Source: an uncultured Stenotrophomonas sp. (GTDB lineage: Bacteria > Pseudomonadota > Gammaproteobacteria > Xanthomonadales > Xanthomonadaceae). Taken from it: a stretch of DNA of 64,000 bases. The stretch lies in contig NZ_CAJYVQ010000002.1 of NCBI RefSeq assembly GCF_913778665.1, positions 558,001 to 622,000 on the forward strand. Reading direction: 5' to 3'. How positions within the stretch are numbered: the stretch's first letter is position 1; each line of letters begins with the position of its first letter. A model generated the notes under the pieces. That model ran no database searches. It worked only from the letters and a program-made list of their open reading frames with translations, and was not told where the DNA came from. Made by a program: the position numbers and the translations under genes. Shown piece after piece: positions 1-10,230 of the stretch.

Positions 1-470
1 CGCTGGTCACTGAAATGCTCGGCATCCACGCCTTGTTCGGTGCATTCGCTGCCGGCGTGGTGGTCTCGTCCAACACGCCGCTGCGCGAGTTGCTGATGGC
101 CCGCGTCGAACCGTTCGCGGTGACGCTGCTGCTGCCGCTGTTCTTCGCCATGACCGGCCTGCGCATGCGCGCCGATGCGCTGCAGGCCAGCGATATCGTG
201 CTCTGCGCGGTGGTGATCGGCGTGGCCACGGCCGGTAAGCTGCTGGGCACCTTCAGCGCCGCGCGCAGTGCCGGCATGCCCACGCGGGAGGCATGGCGGC
301 TGGGTGCGCTGATGAACACCCGCGGCCTGATGGAGCTGATCGTGCTCAACCTGGGCTACGAGCTGGGGCTGCTTGGCGACCGCCTGTTTGCGGTGCTGGT
401 GATCATGGCGCTGGTGACCACGGCGATGACCGGCCCGCTGCTGAACCTGATCGAACGGCGCAGGGCCTGA
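1..470 (+). CDS. Cation:proton antiporter (CPA2 family), 3' end only
   Basis: The reading frame is already open at the left edge, so the 5' part lies outside the window. The visible 155 or so residues are hydrophobic and form about five membrane segments. The stretch GIHALFGAFAAGVV followed by a conserved PLFFAMTGL and a late MNTRGLMELIVL segment is the typical C-terminal half of KefB/NhaS-type sodium or potassium:proton exchangers in the inner membrane. There is no RCK/TrkA-N nucleotide-binding tail: the protein stops soon after the last helix with a short basic ERRRA end. The substrate cation cannot be read from this fragment. The stop is followed within five bases by a SMAG palindrome. Confidence 0.8.
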   Translation, partial: LVTEMLGIHALFGAFAAGVVVSSNTPLRELLMARVEPFAVTLLLPLFFAMTGLRMRADALQASDIVLCAVVIGVATAGKLLGTFSAARSAGMPTREAWRLGALMNTRGLMELIVLNLGYELGLLGDRLFAVLVIMALVTTAMTGPLLNLIERRRA

Positions 471-474
471 TCCG

Positions 475-539
475 GTAGTGCCGGCCGTTGGCCGGCTTCT
501 TCCCGGACCCTGAGGTTGCCGGCCCGCGGCCGGCACTAC
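475..539. repeat. Paired SMAG-type palindromes (GTAG-headed)
   Basis: Two copies in inverse orientation, 475-496 and 518-539. Each is a GTAGTGCCGGCC head with a GC-rich self-complementary body, and together they form a long hairpin between convergent genes. The minus-strand stop codon of the acylase gene (536-538) is part of the second copy's GTAG head. Confidence 0.8.
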
Positions 540-2881
540 CGCGCTGGGACCAGCGTCATGGTGTGCTGCGCCTTGCCTGGCAGGAACGGGGTCGGGCGGC
601 CATGCACCCAGTCTTCGTGGCCAGCGCCCCAGTACGGCGATAGCGGATGCCCGCTCTGGCCGCCGGGCATGTGCACGATGCCGTCGGCCTCGTGACCGGG
701 CGATACCACCATGCGCTCGGAGGCGCCGAAGTTCGGTGTCTGCACACGCGGCATGTCGCGGTCGCCGGGCAGGCGGTCGGCTGGCATGCACAGCCATCGG
801 CGGGTGAAGGCGGGCAGGGCGCGCGAGACCGGGTGGCAGATGTCGGCGACGTTGCGCTCGCCCCAGGTGCGCTGCTGCAGCGGCCCCTGCTTGTCGAGGT
901 CAGCTTCCAGCGTATGCGCGGCCTTGGCCAGCAGCCCATCCCAGCTGTCCACGCCGGGCGGCAGCAGGTTGGCCGGGCGCTGTTGAAGCATCGGCCAGAC
1001 CACGCCTTCCAGCTGCGCAAGCCGCGGCGGCAGGTAGTCATCCCCCAGGCGCGCCTTGGCCGGTGCCAGCAGCGCGCTTTCGATGGCATCGAGCACCTCG
1101 CCACGGAAACCGCGCACGATGCGGTAGCTGCTTGAATTGGTCGAGGCGCGCACGTTCCAGTGTTCGCTGGCGGCGGCCAGGCGCTTCAATGACGGGTCAT
1201 CGCTGTGTTCGGCGGTTTCGTGCAGCAGCATCCACCAGCGCTGCAGGAACACCGCGCGGTCGTCGAGCTGGATCGCCAGCAGGTCGTGCTCGTCGAAGCG
1301 GTCCTGGGTGGCCAGCAGGTTGCGGATCTGCTGGCCGCGTGCGCCCAGGTCGTAGCCCGCGTTGCCGACCACGGCCAGGGTGGCATCGTCGACGACGCGG
1401 CTGTTGGCGGTCCACAGGCGCTGTCCGGGCGGATCGATCAGGGCCGGCGCGGCGTCGCTGCGGATCGGCCACGGCGCGCAGTCCGTGCCGTCATCAAGCG
1501 CGTTGTCCTGCAGGGTGTTGAAGCCCAGCGGCAAGCAGCCGGGACCACGGGCCGGGCGTGCACCGACCAGGCGCCAGGCAATGCGCCCGCTGCGGTCGCC
1601 GATCACCAGGTTCTGCGCGGGAATGCCGGCGTGGTCGGCGGTCTTCAGGGCCTGGTCGAGGTCACCGGCACGGGCCATGTCGGCGAAGTCCATGCGCACC
1701 GCGCCGGGCAGGTGGGCGACCCAGCGCAGCGCATCGCCGCTGCCATCGGCATGGGTATGCAGGATCGGCCCCCAGCCGGTTTCCCGCACCGGGAACAGCA
1801 CATCGGGCCCGCCGGCCACGGCGATGCGTTCCTCGTGCACGGTCACCGGCGCATTGGCTGGTTCGCGACGGAAATCGGCGGTGTCGATGTAGCTGTTGGT
1901 GAAGCCCCAGGCCACGTGCCCGTTGCTGCCGACGATGACCGCCGGCACGCCCGGCAGCGAGAAGCCGCTGACATCGACCTGGCCAGCCGGTGCCTGCGGA
2001 TCCGGATAGCGCAGGCGCACGCGGAACCACAGGCTGGGCGCGCGCAGGGCCAGGTGCATGTCGTCGGCGATGATGGCGCGGCCATCGGCGGTCAGCGCAC
2101 CGGCCACGGCGAAATTGTTGCTGCCCACCGCATCGGCGTCGGCGGCAGGCGCGGTCGGCGCGGCGGCCAGCGTGCGCAGGTCCAGCTGCGTGGCGTCGGG
2201 CAGCACCGCGTCGCCGCGCGGTTCGCCCTGCAGGGGGGCGTCCCAGCTGCTGCCGTCGTGGGCCAGCAGCGCATGCAGGGCCGGCGGCACCACGTCGCGG
2301 ATGCGGCTCAGCGCCAGCTCGTTCTGGTTGCCCGGGTCCTGCAGGTCGGCGTACATGGCCAGCCCGGCCAGCACGCTGTCGCTGGCCTGCCAAGGCGCGG
2401 GCGACTGCCGCAGCAGCAGGTAGGCCCAGGGCCGCACCGACAGATCGGCCAGGCCCGCGTTGACCCCGTCGACATAGGCACGCACGGCCTGCGGGTTGTC
2501 GCCCAGTGCTTCGTTGAGGTGCGCTTCGGTACGTGCGCGCAGGCGGTGCACGCGCATCCGCTTGTCGGCGTCGATCGCCTTCGGCCCGAACAGCGCCGAC
2601 AGTTCGCCGGCGGCGCTGCGGCGCATCAGGTCCATCTCGAAATAGCGTTCCTGCGCGTGCACACGGCCCAGCGCCCGCATCGCATCGGCCTGGCTGCCGG
2701 CGGTGATGGTGACCACCCCCAGCGCATCGCGCTCGATCGTGACCGGCCTGGCCAGCCCCGTCAGCGGATGCTCGCCATCCAAGTCGGCCAGGCTGCCGCG
2801 CAGCAGCAGCCACAGCACCAGGACGGTGACCAGCACGAGGGCGATCAACACGCCGAGCACCCAACGCCATGTACGTCGCAT
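536..2881 (-). CDS. Penicillin acylase family protein, membrane anchored
   Basis: A 781-residue Ntn-hydrolase of the penicillin/acyl-homoserine-lactone acylase superfamily, which cleaves amide bonds between acyl groups and amines. A single N-terminal hydrophobic helix (residues 8-28) anchors it with the body in the periplasm. The diagnostic motif GSNNFAVAG starts at residue 253, so Ser254 is the expected autoproteolytic nucleophile at the start of the beta subunit. The alpha subunit precedes it and the beta subunit is about 530 residues. The length is normal for the family. The substrate cannot be told from sequence; penicillin G, N-acyl homoserine lactones and other acyl amides are all known in the family. 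It stands alone and converges on the antiporter gene. The TAG stop lies inside a SMAG repeat. Confidence 0.9.
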   Translation of the reverse strand: MRRTWRWVLGVLIALVLVTVLVLWLLLRGSLADLDGEHPLTGLARPVTIERDALGVVTITAGSQADAMRALGRVHAQERYFEMDLMRRSAAGELSALFGPKAIDADKRMRVHRLRARTEAHLNEALGDNPQAVRAYVDGVNAGLADLSVRPWAYLLLRQSPAPWQASDSVLAGLAMYADLQDPGNQNELALSRIRDVVPPALHALLAHDGSSWDAPLQGEPRGDAVLPDATQLDLRTLAAAPTAPAADADAVGSNNFAVAGALTADGRAIIADDMHLALRAPSLWFRVRLRYPDPQAPAGQVDVSGFSLPGVPAVIVGSNGHVAWGFTNSYIDTADFRREPANAPVTVHEERIAVAGGPDVLFPVRETGWGPILHTHADGSGDALRWVAHLPGAVRMDFADMARAGDLDQALKTADHAGIPAQNLVIGDRSGRIAWRLVGARPARGPGCLPLGFNTLQDNALDDGTDCAPWPIRSDAAPALIDPPGQRLWTANSRVVDDATLAVVGNAGYDLGARGQQIRNLLATQDRFDEHDLLAIQLDDRAVFLQRWWMLLHETAEHSDDPSLKRLAAASEHWNVRASTNSSSYRIVRGFRGEVLDAIESALLAPAKARLGDDYLPPRLAQLEGVVWPMLQQRPANLLPPGVDSWDGLLAKAAHTLEADLDKQGPLQQRTWGERNVADICHPVSRALPAFTRRWLCMPADRLPGDRDMPRVQTPNFGASERMVVSPGHEADGIVHMPGGQSGHPLSPYWGAGHEDWVHGRPTPFLPGKAQHTMTLVPAR

Positions 2882-2964
2882 CGCACGTCCTTTCCGAACT
2901 CGTGGGTCGATTGTAGCCGCAGGCGCAACTGCGACTGATTCCGATTAGATCACCGTATTCTGAA

Positions 2965-2985
2965 ATGCGGCACCCTATGCCGCAT
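2965..2985 (+). promoter_or_regulatory. 8-bp inverted repeat in the bfr leader
   Basis: Perfect arms ATGCGGCA (2965-2972) and TGCCGCAT (2978-2985) with a five-base loop, ending about 10 bases before the bfr ribosome-binding site (AGGAG at 2993-2997). It could be a protein operator or an mRNA hairpin. It does not match a Fur box. Confidence 0.4.
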
Positions 2986-3004
2986 CGATTCACAGGAGCC
3001 CCCC

Positions 3005-3493
3005 ATGAAAGGCAACCCGGACGTCATCGCCTGCCTGAAGGAACTGCTGCGCGGCGAGCTTGCTGCCCGCGACCAGTACTTCATCCATTCCCGCCGTTAC
3101 GAGGACCAGGGCCTGTTCGCGCTGTACGAACGCCTGAACCACGAGATGGAAGAGGAAACCCAGCACGCCGATGCGCTGCTGCGCCGGATCCTGTTCCTGG
3201 GCGGCGACCCGGACATGCGCCCGCATGCCACCGAGCCGGGCAAGACCGTGGAGGAGATGCTGCAGAAGGATCTTGATACTGAATACGCCGTCCGGAACAA
3301 TCTCGCCGCCGGCATGAAGCTGTGCGAAGAGAACGGCGACTACGTGAGCCGCGACATCCTGCTGGCGCAGTTGAAGGACACCGAGGAAGACCACGCCTGG
3401 TGGCTGGAGCAGCAGCTGGGCCTGATCAAGCGCATCGGCCTGGAGCTGTACCAGTTGAGCAAGATCGACGGCAACGGCGCCCCGGCGCACTGA
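3005..3493 (+). CDS. bfr: Bacterioferritin-like ferritin lacking the haem Met
   Basis: A 162-residue four-helix iron-storage protein of the bacterioferritin family, which oxidises Fe(II) and stores it in a 24-mer shell. The start has a clear AGGAG site. Aligned by eye to E. coli Bfr, all ferroxidase ligands are present: Glu18, Glu51, His54, Glu93 (E. coli 94), Glu127 and His130. The haem-binding residue Met52 is replaced: the sequence reads E51-T-Q-H54. A Met at 48 is not in the right helical position. This resembles the haem-free 'BfrA/FtnA' type known in pseudomonads. No bacterioferritin-associated ferredoxin gene is adjacent. A hairpin just upstream may regulate it. Confidence 0.92.
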   Translation: MKGNPDVIACLKELLRGELAARDQYFIHSRRYEDQGLFALYERLNHEMEEETQHADALLRRILFLGGDPDMRPHATEPGKTVEEMLQKDLDTEYAVRNNLAAGMKLCEENGDYVSRDILLAQLKDTEEDHAWWLEQQLGLIKRIGLELYQLSKIDGNGAPAH

Positions 3494-3510
3494 GCCGGCA
3501 GCGGCTCTGT

Positions 3511-3565
3511 GTAGAGCCGACCCTGCAGAGCCGACCCTGTAGAGCCGACTAACAGTCGGCTCTAC
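3511..3565. repeat. SMAG palindrome with two extra tandem half-copies
   Basis: A complete palindrome, GTAGAGCCGAC with inverse GTCGGCTCTAC (3539-3565), is preceded by two further left arms at 3511 and 3525, giving three left arms at a 14-bp period. It lies downstream of bfr. Confidence 0.75.
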
Positions 3566-3657
3566 AGGAAGCACAGCGTTCTGTCGCCCGCCAGCACCGG
3601 AGCATCGCCCGCCAGCCTTCGCCAGCCAGCCGCTCCACCGCCCGCCAGCCGACAACG

Positions 3658-3685
3658 AAAAAGCCGGGGAATGCCCCGGCTTTTT
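3658..3685. terminator. Bidirectional rho-independent terminator
   Basis: Stem GCCGGGG (3663-3669) / CCCCGGC (3674-3680) with a four-base loop, A-run on the left and T-run on the right. It serves the convergent bfr (plus) and parC (minus) genes. Confidence 0.9.
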
Positions 3686-3698
3686 CGTGTCCAGGAGC

Positions 3699-3731
3699 CA
3701 GATCCCTTTCCGGTGGAAAGGGATCGGACCC
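3699..3731. repeat. GATCCCTTTCC inverted repeat (second family)
   Basis: GATCCCTTTCC and GGAAAGGGATC form an imperfectly spaced palindrome followed by GGACCC. Degenerate relatives occur at 14111-14147 and 18298-18331 in this window, so it is a dispersed intergenic family distinct from SMAG. Confidence 0.55.
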
Positions 3732-3738
3732 CCACGCA

Positions 3739-5982
<2,244 letters not shown>

Positions 5983-6042
5983 GCGGCGTTGTTACCTGTT
6001 GTCGGGCGGCGGCGACGGCGGTCGCCGCTCGCAATCCTGTGA

Positions 6043-6924
6043 TTATCCGGATGCGGCCGGGGATGCCAAGCCGCGTGCAGGGTCCAGCCCGGTTTCCAGG
6101 CCGTGGCCGGCCCGCGCCAGGTAGCGTCCGGGCGGCAGCCCGAAGTGCCGGCGGAACACGGTGACGAAGGCGCTGGCGCTGCTGAAGCCCAAGGCATGGG
6201 CGATATCGGCCACGCTGCGGCCGTCGCTCAGCTGGCGCAGGGCCTCGGCCAGGCGCGCCTGCTGCCGCCATTGGGCGAAGCTGAGCGTGGTCTCGTCGCG
6301 GAAATGGCGGGTCAGGCTGCGCGGGGAAAGCCCGGCCCAGTGCGCCCATTCGGCCAGGCTGCGCTCGTCGGACGGGTCGGCCAGCAGCTGCGAGGCGATC
6401 TTCAGCAGGCGACGGTCATGCGGCATCGGCAGGTGCATGCGCTGGCGCGGCGCGGTTCGGATCTCGTCCACCAGCACCTCGATGATGTGCTGGCGCTCGG
6501 AGGTGGTGTCGTAGCCCGGCGGCCAGTCGCAGATGCGGTCGGCCAGTGCCTGCGCCAGCTTGGACAGGCCCAGCACGCAGGGCTCGGAGGGCAGGGGGGC
6601 ACAGACCGGCGCCGCCAGCGCCATGCCCCAGCCACGCAGCGGGCCGTCGAGGGTGACCGTATGCGGCTCCAGCGGCGGCATCCAGCCGGCCGAACCCGGC
6701 GCCAGCGACCAGGTGCCGTGCGAGGTGCGGGTAGTCAGCAGGCCGCGTTCGACACAGATCAACTGGGCGCGCTGGTGGTGGTGCCAGTCCACTTCCCGTA
6801 CCAGCCCCTGCGGGCTGTCGAAGCGGAAACCGACCACGGGCGGGCCATCGTTGCGCTCGAACCAGTCCAGCGCGTCGTCCCGCAGCAGCCGCTTGGAAGG
6901 GAGGATTTCTTCCTTGTTCATCAT
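6043..6924 (-). CDS. AraC family transcriptional regulator
   Basis: A 293-residue regulator: an N-terminal cupin-like sensor (roughly residues 25-160, with the DWHHHQRAQL segment typical of AraC-binding domains) and a C-terminal double helix-turn-helix of AraC/XylS type (about 185-275, with SVADIAHALGFSSASAFVTVFRRHFG). I start it at the ATG pair at 6924/6921. An ATG at 6951 is in frame, but it would put the 21-bp direct repeat partly inside the coding region and it has no ribosome-binding site. The gene is divergent from emrR, and the region between them is shared. Whether it controls the efflux operon or an unlinked target is unknown. Confidence 0.85.
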   Translation of the reverse strand: MMNKEEILPSKRLLRDDALDWFERNDGPPVVGFRFDSPQGLVREVDWHHHQRAQLICVERGLLTTRTSHGTWSLAPGSAGWMPPLEPHTVTLDGPLRGWGMALAAPVCAPLPSEPCVLGLSKLAQALADRICDWPPGYDTTSERQHIIEVLVDEIRTAPRQRMHLPMPHDRRLLKIASQLLADPSDERSLAEWAHWAGLSPRSLTRHFRDETTLSFAQWRQQARLAEALRQLSDGRSVADIAHALGFSSASAFVTVFRRHFGLPPGRYLARAGHGLETGLDPARGLASPAASG

Positions 6925-6930
6925 TTCCGC

Positions 6931-6960
6931 TGGCTGGAATGTGTCATCCATTGGCTGGAT
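6931..6960. promoter_or_regulatory. 21-bp-spaced direct repeat, candidate AraC operator
   Basis: TGGCTGGA occurs at 6931-6938 and again at 6952-6959, exactly 21 bp apart (two helical turns, same face), immediately upstream of the chosen araC-family start. Same-face direct repeats are the usual target layout for AraC-family proteins, so autoregulation is likely. Confidence 0.5.
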
Positions 6961-7050
6961 TGTACTACCGGGCCACCTGACCAGATCATTAAGGTAGGCG
7001 CCTTCGCCGATACAGCCCACTGCTGCAACACAGCATTCGATGTCAGATCG

Positions 7051-7072
7051 AATATTTCCATTGAGAAATATT
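7051..7072. promoter_or_regulatory. AT-rich palindrome, candidate EmrR operator
   Basis: Perfect arms AATATTTC (7051-7058) and GAAATATT (7065-7072) with a six-base spacer, 24 bases before the emrR ATG. MarR-family dimers bind such AT-rich palindromes, and EmrR autorepression is known for this operon type. A run of eight T follows (7071-7078). Confidence 0.6.
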
Positions 7073-7096
7073 TTTTTTGGAAGAGAATGCTCCCCC

Positions 7097-7540
7097 ATGA
7101 TCTGTCCTGCAACCACTCCTCCCAGCTTCGGCCTGCTGCTGCGCCAGGTGCGCGACGGCCTGGTCCGGCAACTCGACGCGTCCATGGCTGAAGAAGATCT
7201 GGGTATCGGCTTCACCCACTACATCGGGTTGAAGGTGCTTTCCCATATGGCGCCTTGCACCGCCAACGAACTGGCCCAGGCCATCGACCAGGTTCCCAGC
7301 GCGGTGACCCGCCTGCTGGACAAGCTGGAAGCGCTGGGCTGCGTCCGCCGCGAGCCGCATGCGCAGGACCGGCGTGCGCTGCAGATCGTGCTGACCGATG
7401 AAGGTCGCGCGCTGTGGTCGCGATTGAAGCTGCGCGGCGACGCGGTGATGGATTACGCCCTGCGTGATCTTTCCACCGACGAGCGCACGCTGCTGCTGTC
7501 CCTCCTTACCCGAATCCGCGATTCCCTGACGACCCCATGA
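7097..7540 (+). CDS. emrR: MarR family repressor EmrR
   Basis: A 147-residue winged-helix regulator of the MarR family, first gene of the emrRCAB efflux operon. The wHTH core (about 45-110) contains TANELAQAIDQVPSAVTRLL and the wing signature DRRALQIVLTDEG. The start at 7097 is preferred over an in-frame ATG at 7040, because the latter would place the candidate operator inside the gene and encode a non-homologous leader; a GGAAGA site lies upstream of 7097. The stop overlaps the emrC start (ATGA). In S. maltophilia the orthologue represses emrCAB, and hydrophobic uncouplers relieve the repression. Confidence 0.92.
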   Translation: MICPATTPPSFGLLLRQVRDGLVRQLDASMAEEDLGIGFTHYIGLKVLSHMAPCTANELAQAIDQVPSAVTRLLDKLEALGCVRREPHAQDRRALQIVLTDEGRALWSRLKLRGDAVMDYALRDLSTDERTLLLSLLTRIRDSLTTP

Positions 7541-9030
7541 ACCCGATCCCGCATTCCACTCTCCGCCGGTCCGGGCGCGCGCTGCTGGTGCCAGCGCTGG
7601 CCCTGGCGTTGGCTGCCTGCGCCAGCAGCCGTGGCCTCACCCCGCAGGGCCACGTGCTTGATGTGGACAGCCTGCACAGCGAACGCACCCTGGCCGATAC
7701 CGACCTGAGCGCCACCGGCTTCCCGGCGCAGGACTGGTGGAAGGCGCTGGGCGATGCGCAGCTGGATGCGCTGGTCGCCGAAGGCCTGGCCGGTCACCCG
7801 AGCCTGGACGCCGCCGATGCGCGCCTGCGCCAGGCCCAGGCCCAGGTCGGCACCGCGCGTGCAGATGAGCTGCCCAGCCTGGCGGTGTCCGGTGGCTACA
7901 CCGGCCTGCGCCTGCCCGAGTCGATGGTCGGCAGCGAGATGGGCGGCCGCTACGGCGGCAGCAGCCAGGTCGCCTTCGACTTCAGCTATGGCGTGGACCT
8001 GTGGGGCGGCAAGCGTGCCGCCTGGGAAGCCGCCGTGGATGGCGCGCATGCGGCCACCGTCGAAGCGCAGGCGGCCCGGCTGAACCTGTCCACCGGCATC
8101 ACCCAGGCCTATGCCGACCTGGCCTACGCCTGGCAGCTCAACGATGTGGCCGAGGAAGAGCTGGCCCGTTCGCAGAAGTCGCTGGAGCTGACCCGCCAGC
8201 GCCGCAGCGCCGGTATCGACAGCGACCTGCAGGTACGCCAGGCCGAGGCGCGCGTGCCGGCCGCACAGCAGCAGGTGCAGGCCGCGCAGCAGCGCATTGA
8301 CGCCGCCCGCACCGCGCTGGCCGCACTGGTCGGCAAGGGCCCGGACCGTGGGCTGTCGATCCAGCGCCCGCAGCCGCTGAACCCGGTGGCGCTGCAGTTG
8401 CCGGGCGTGTTGCCCAGCGAACTGCTGGGCCGCCGCCCCGACATCGTCGCCGCGCGCTGGCGCGTGGAAGCGGCCGACAAGCAGATCAAGGTGGCAAAGA
8501 CCAAGTTCTACCCGAGCTTCAACCTGACCGCGCTGGCCGGCGTGGTCGCACCGAACGTCGGCGACCTGCTGAAGAGCAGTTCCACCTTTGCCTACATCGG
8601 CCCGGCGCTGAGCCTGCCGATCTTTGAAGGCGGCAAGCTGCGCGCCAACCTGGCCAGCACCGATGCGCAGTACGACCTGGCGGTGGCCAACTACAACCAG
8701 GCTGTGCTCGATGCGCTGCGCGACGTGGCCGACCAGGTCAATGCGGTGCGCTCGCTGGCGCAGCAGGCGCACTCGCAGCAGCAGGCTGTGGACACCGCGC
8801 GTTCGGCCTTTGACCTGGCCCAGCAGCGCTACCGCGCCGGCATCGGCAGCTACCTGGACGTGCTCACCGCGCAGTCCACGCTGTTGCAGTCGCAGCAGCA
8901 GCTGGCGGGCCTGCAGTCGCAGCAGGTGCAGTCCTCGGTGCGCCTGAGCAAGGCGCTGGGCGGTGGTTTCCTGCCCGCCGACGCCGACCGCGCACCGATC
9001 GCCTCCCATTCCGATTCCTCGCATTCCTGA
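7537..9030 (+). CDS. emrC: Outer-membrane efflux lipoprotein EmrC
   Basis: A 497-residue TolC/OprM-type (NodT family) outer-membrane channel for the EmrAB pump. It has a lipoprotein signal peptide with lipobox LAAC and acylated Cys28. Two outer-membrane efflux repeats follow (roughly 70-265 and 280-475), with the family signatures LGRRPDIVAARWRVEAAD and YRAGIGSYLDVLTAQ. E. coli emrAB uses the separately encoded TolC; having the channel in the operon is characteristic of the S. maltophilia version. It starts within the emrR stop codon (ATGA overlap) and ends 11 bases before emrA. Confidence 0.93.
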   Translation: MNPIPHSTLRRSGRALLVPALALALAACASSRGLTPQGHVLDVDSLHSERTLADTDLSATGFPAQDWWKALGDAQLDALVAEGLAGHPSLDAADARLRQAQAQVGTARADELPSLAVSGGYTGLRLPESMVGSEMGGRYGGSSQVAFDFSYGVDLWGGKRAAWEAAVDGAHAATVEAQAARLNLSTGITQAYADLAYAWQLNDVAEEELARSQKSLELTRQRRSAGIDSDLQVRQAEARVPAAQQQVQAAQQRIDAARTALAALVGKGPDRGLSIQRPQPLNPVALQLPGVLPSELLGRRPDIVAARWRVEAADKQIKVAKTKFYPSFNLTALAGVVAPNVGDLLKSSSTFAYIGPALSLPIFEGGKLRANLASTDAQYDLAVANYNQAVLDALRDVADQVNAVRSLAQQAHSQQQAVDTARSAFDLAQQRYRAGIGSYLDVLTAQSTLLQSQQQLAGLQSQQVQSSVRLSKALGGGFLPADADRAPIASHSDSSHS

Positions 9031-9041
9031 AGACCCCTGCC

Positions 9042-10223
9042 ATGAGCCAGACCCAAGACACCGCGGCCCCGGCCGCCTCCAACCGCCGTGGCAATCTGCT
9101 GCGCGGCCTGTTCGTCATCGTCGTGCTGCTGCTTGCCGCACTGGCGCTGTGGTACTTCATGTTCGGCCGCTGGTTCGAAGAAACCGACGACGCCTACGTG
9201 CAGGGCAACCAGGTGCAGATCACCCCGCTGGTGGCCGGCACCGTGGTCGCCATCAACGCCGATGACGGCATGCGCGTCGAGCGCGGCCAGCTGCTGGTGC
9301 AGTTGGACCCGTCCGATACCTCGGTGGCGCTGCAGCAGGCCGAAGCCAACCTGGCCAAGACGGTGCGCCAGACCCGCGGTCTGTACCGCAGCGTGGAAGG
9401 CGCGCAGGCCGACTTGAATGCGCGCCAGGTGACCCTGAAGCGCGTGCGCGACGACTTTGCCCGCCGCAAGGGCCTGGCCGCCACCGGCGCCATCTCCAAC
9501 GAAGAACTGGCCCACGCCCGCGATGAGCTGGCCGCCGCCGAAGCGGCCGTGGCCGGTTCGCGCGAGACCGTCGAGCGCAACCGCGCGCTGGTCGACGACA
9601 CCGTGATCGCCACCCAGCCGGACGTGCAGGCCGCTGCCGCGCAGCTGCGCCAGGCCTTCCTCAACAACGCCCGCGCCGGCATCGTCGCGCCGGTCACCGG
9701 CTACGTCGCCCGTCGCTCGGTGCAGGTGGGCCAGCGCGTGCAGCCGGGCAACGCCCTGATGGCGGTGGTGCCGACCGAGCAGATGTGGGTCGAGGCCAAC
9801 TTCAAGGAAACCCAGCTGCGCCACATGCGCCTGGGCCAGGAGGTGGAGCTGAAGTCGGACCTGTATGCCGGTGACGTCAAGTACAAGGGCCGCATCCAAA
9901 GCCTGGGCCTGGGCACCGGCTCGGCGTTCTCGCTGCTGCCGGCACAGAACGCCAGCGGCAACTGGATCAAGATCGTGCAGCGCGTGCCCGTGCGCATCGC
10001 CATCGATGCCAAGCAGCTGGCCGAACACCCGCTGCGCATCGGCCTGTCGATGAAGGCCGAAGTGAGCCTGCGTGACCAGAAGGGTGAAGTGCTGCCGACC
10101 GCTGCCGCCAAGGGCACCGTGTTCGACACCGATGTGTATGCCAAGCAGCTGCATGATGCCGACGAGGTGATCCACACGATCATCCAGGGCAACCTGCCGC
10201 AGCAGCAGGCCAAGGCGGGCTGA
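9042..10223 (+). CDS. emrA: Membrane fusion protein EmrA
   Basis: A 393-residue HlyD/EmrA periplasmic adaptor that links EmrB to EmrC. A single membrane helix near the N-terminus (about 22-41) is followed by the family hallmark EETDDAYVQGNQVQITP and biotinyl-lipoyl half-motifs (near 55-90 and 205-245) flanking an alpha-helical hairpin rich in Ala and Glu (about 95-200). The C-terminal beta-barrel ends near residue 345. The gene follows emrC by 11 bases and precedes emrB by 7 bases. Confidence 0.95.
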   Translation: MSQTQDTAAPAASNRRGNLLRGLFVIVVLLLAALALWYFMFGRWFEETDDAYVQGNQVQITPLVAGTVVAINADDGMRVERGQLLVQLDPSDTSVALQQAEANLAKTVRQTRGLYRSVEGAQADLNARQVTLKRVRDDFARRKGLAATGAISNEELAHARDELAAAEAAVAGSRETVERNRALVDDTVIATQPDVQAAAAQLRQAFLNNARAGIVAPVTGYVARRSVQVGQRVQPGNALMAVVPTEQMWVEANFKETQLRHMRLGQEVELKSDLYAGDVKYKGRIQSLGLGTGSAFSLLPAQNASGNWIKIVQRVPVRIAIDAKQLAEHPLRIGLSMKAEVSLRDQKGEVLPTAAAKGTVFDTDVYAKQLHDADEVIHTIIQGNLPQQQAKAG

Positions 10224-10230
10224 GGTCGCC

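Noticed and set aside
1205..2938. A 577-codon plus-strand frame opposite the acylase
   Set aside because: No domain or start signal; the minus-strand acylase has an intact nucleophile motif and membrane anchor.
7065..7078. Hairpin plus T8 as a terminator or attenuator before emrR
   Set aside because: The stem is AT-rich and weak, and it lies before the first gene; a MarR operator explains the perfect symmetry better.
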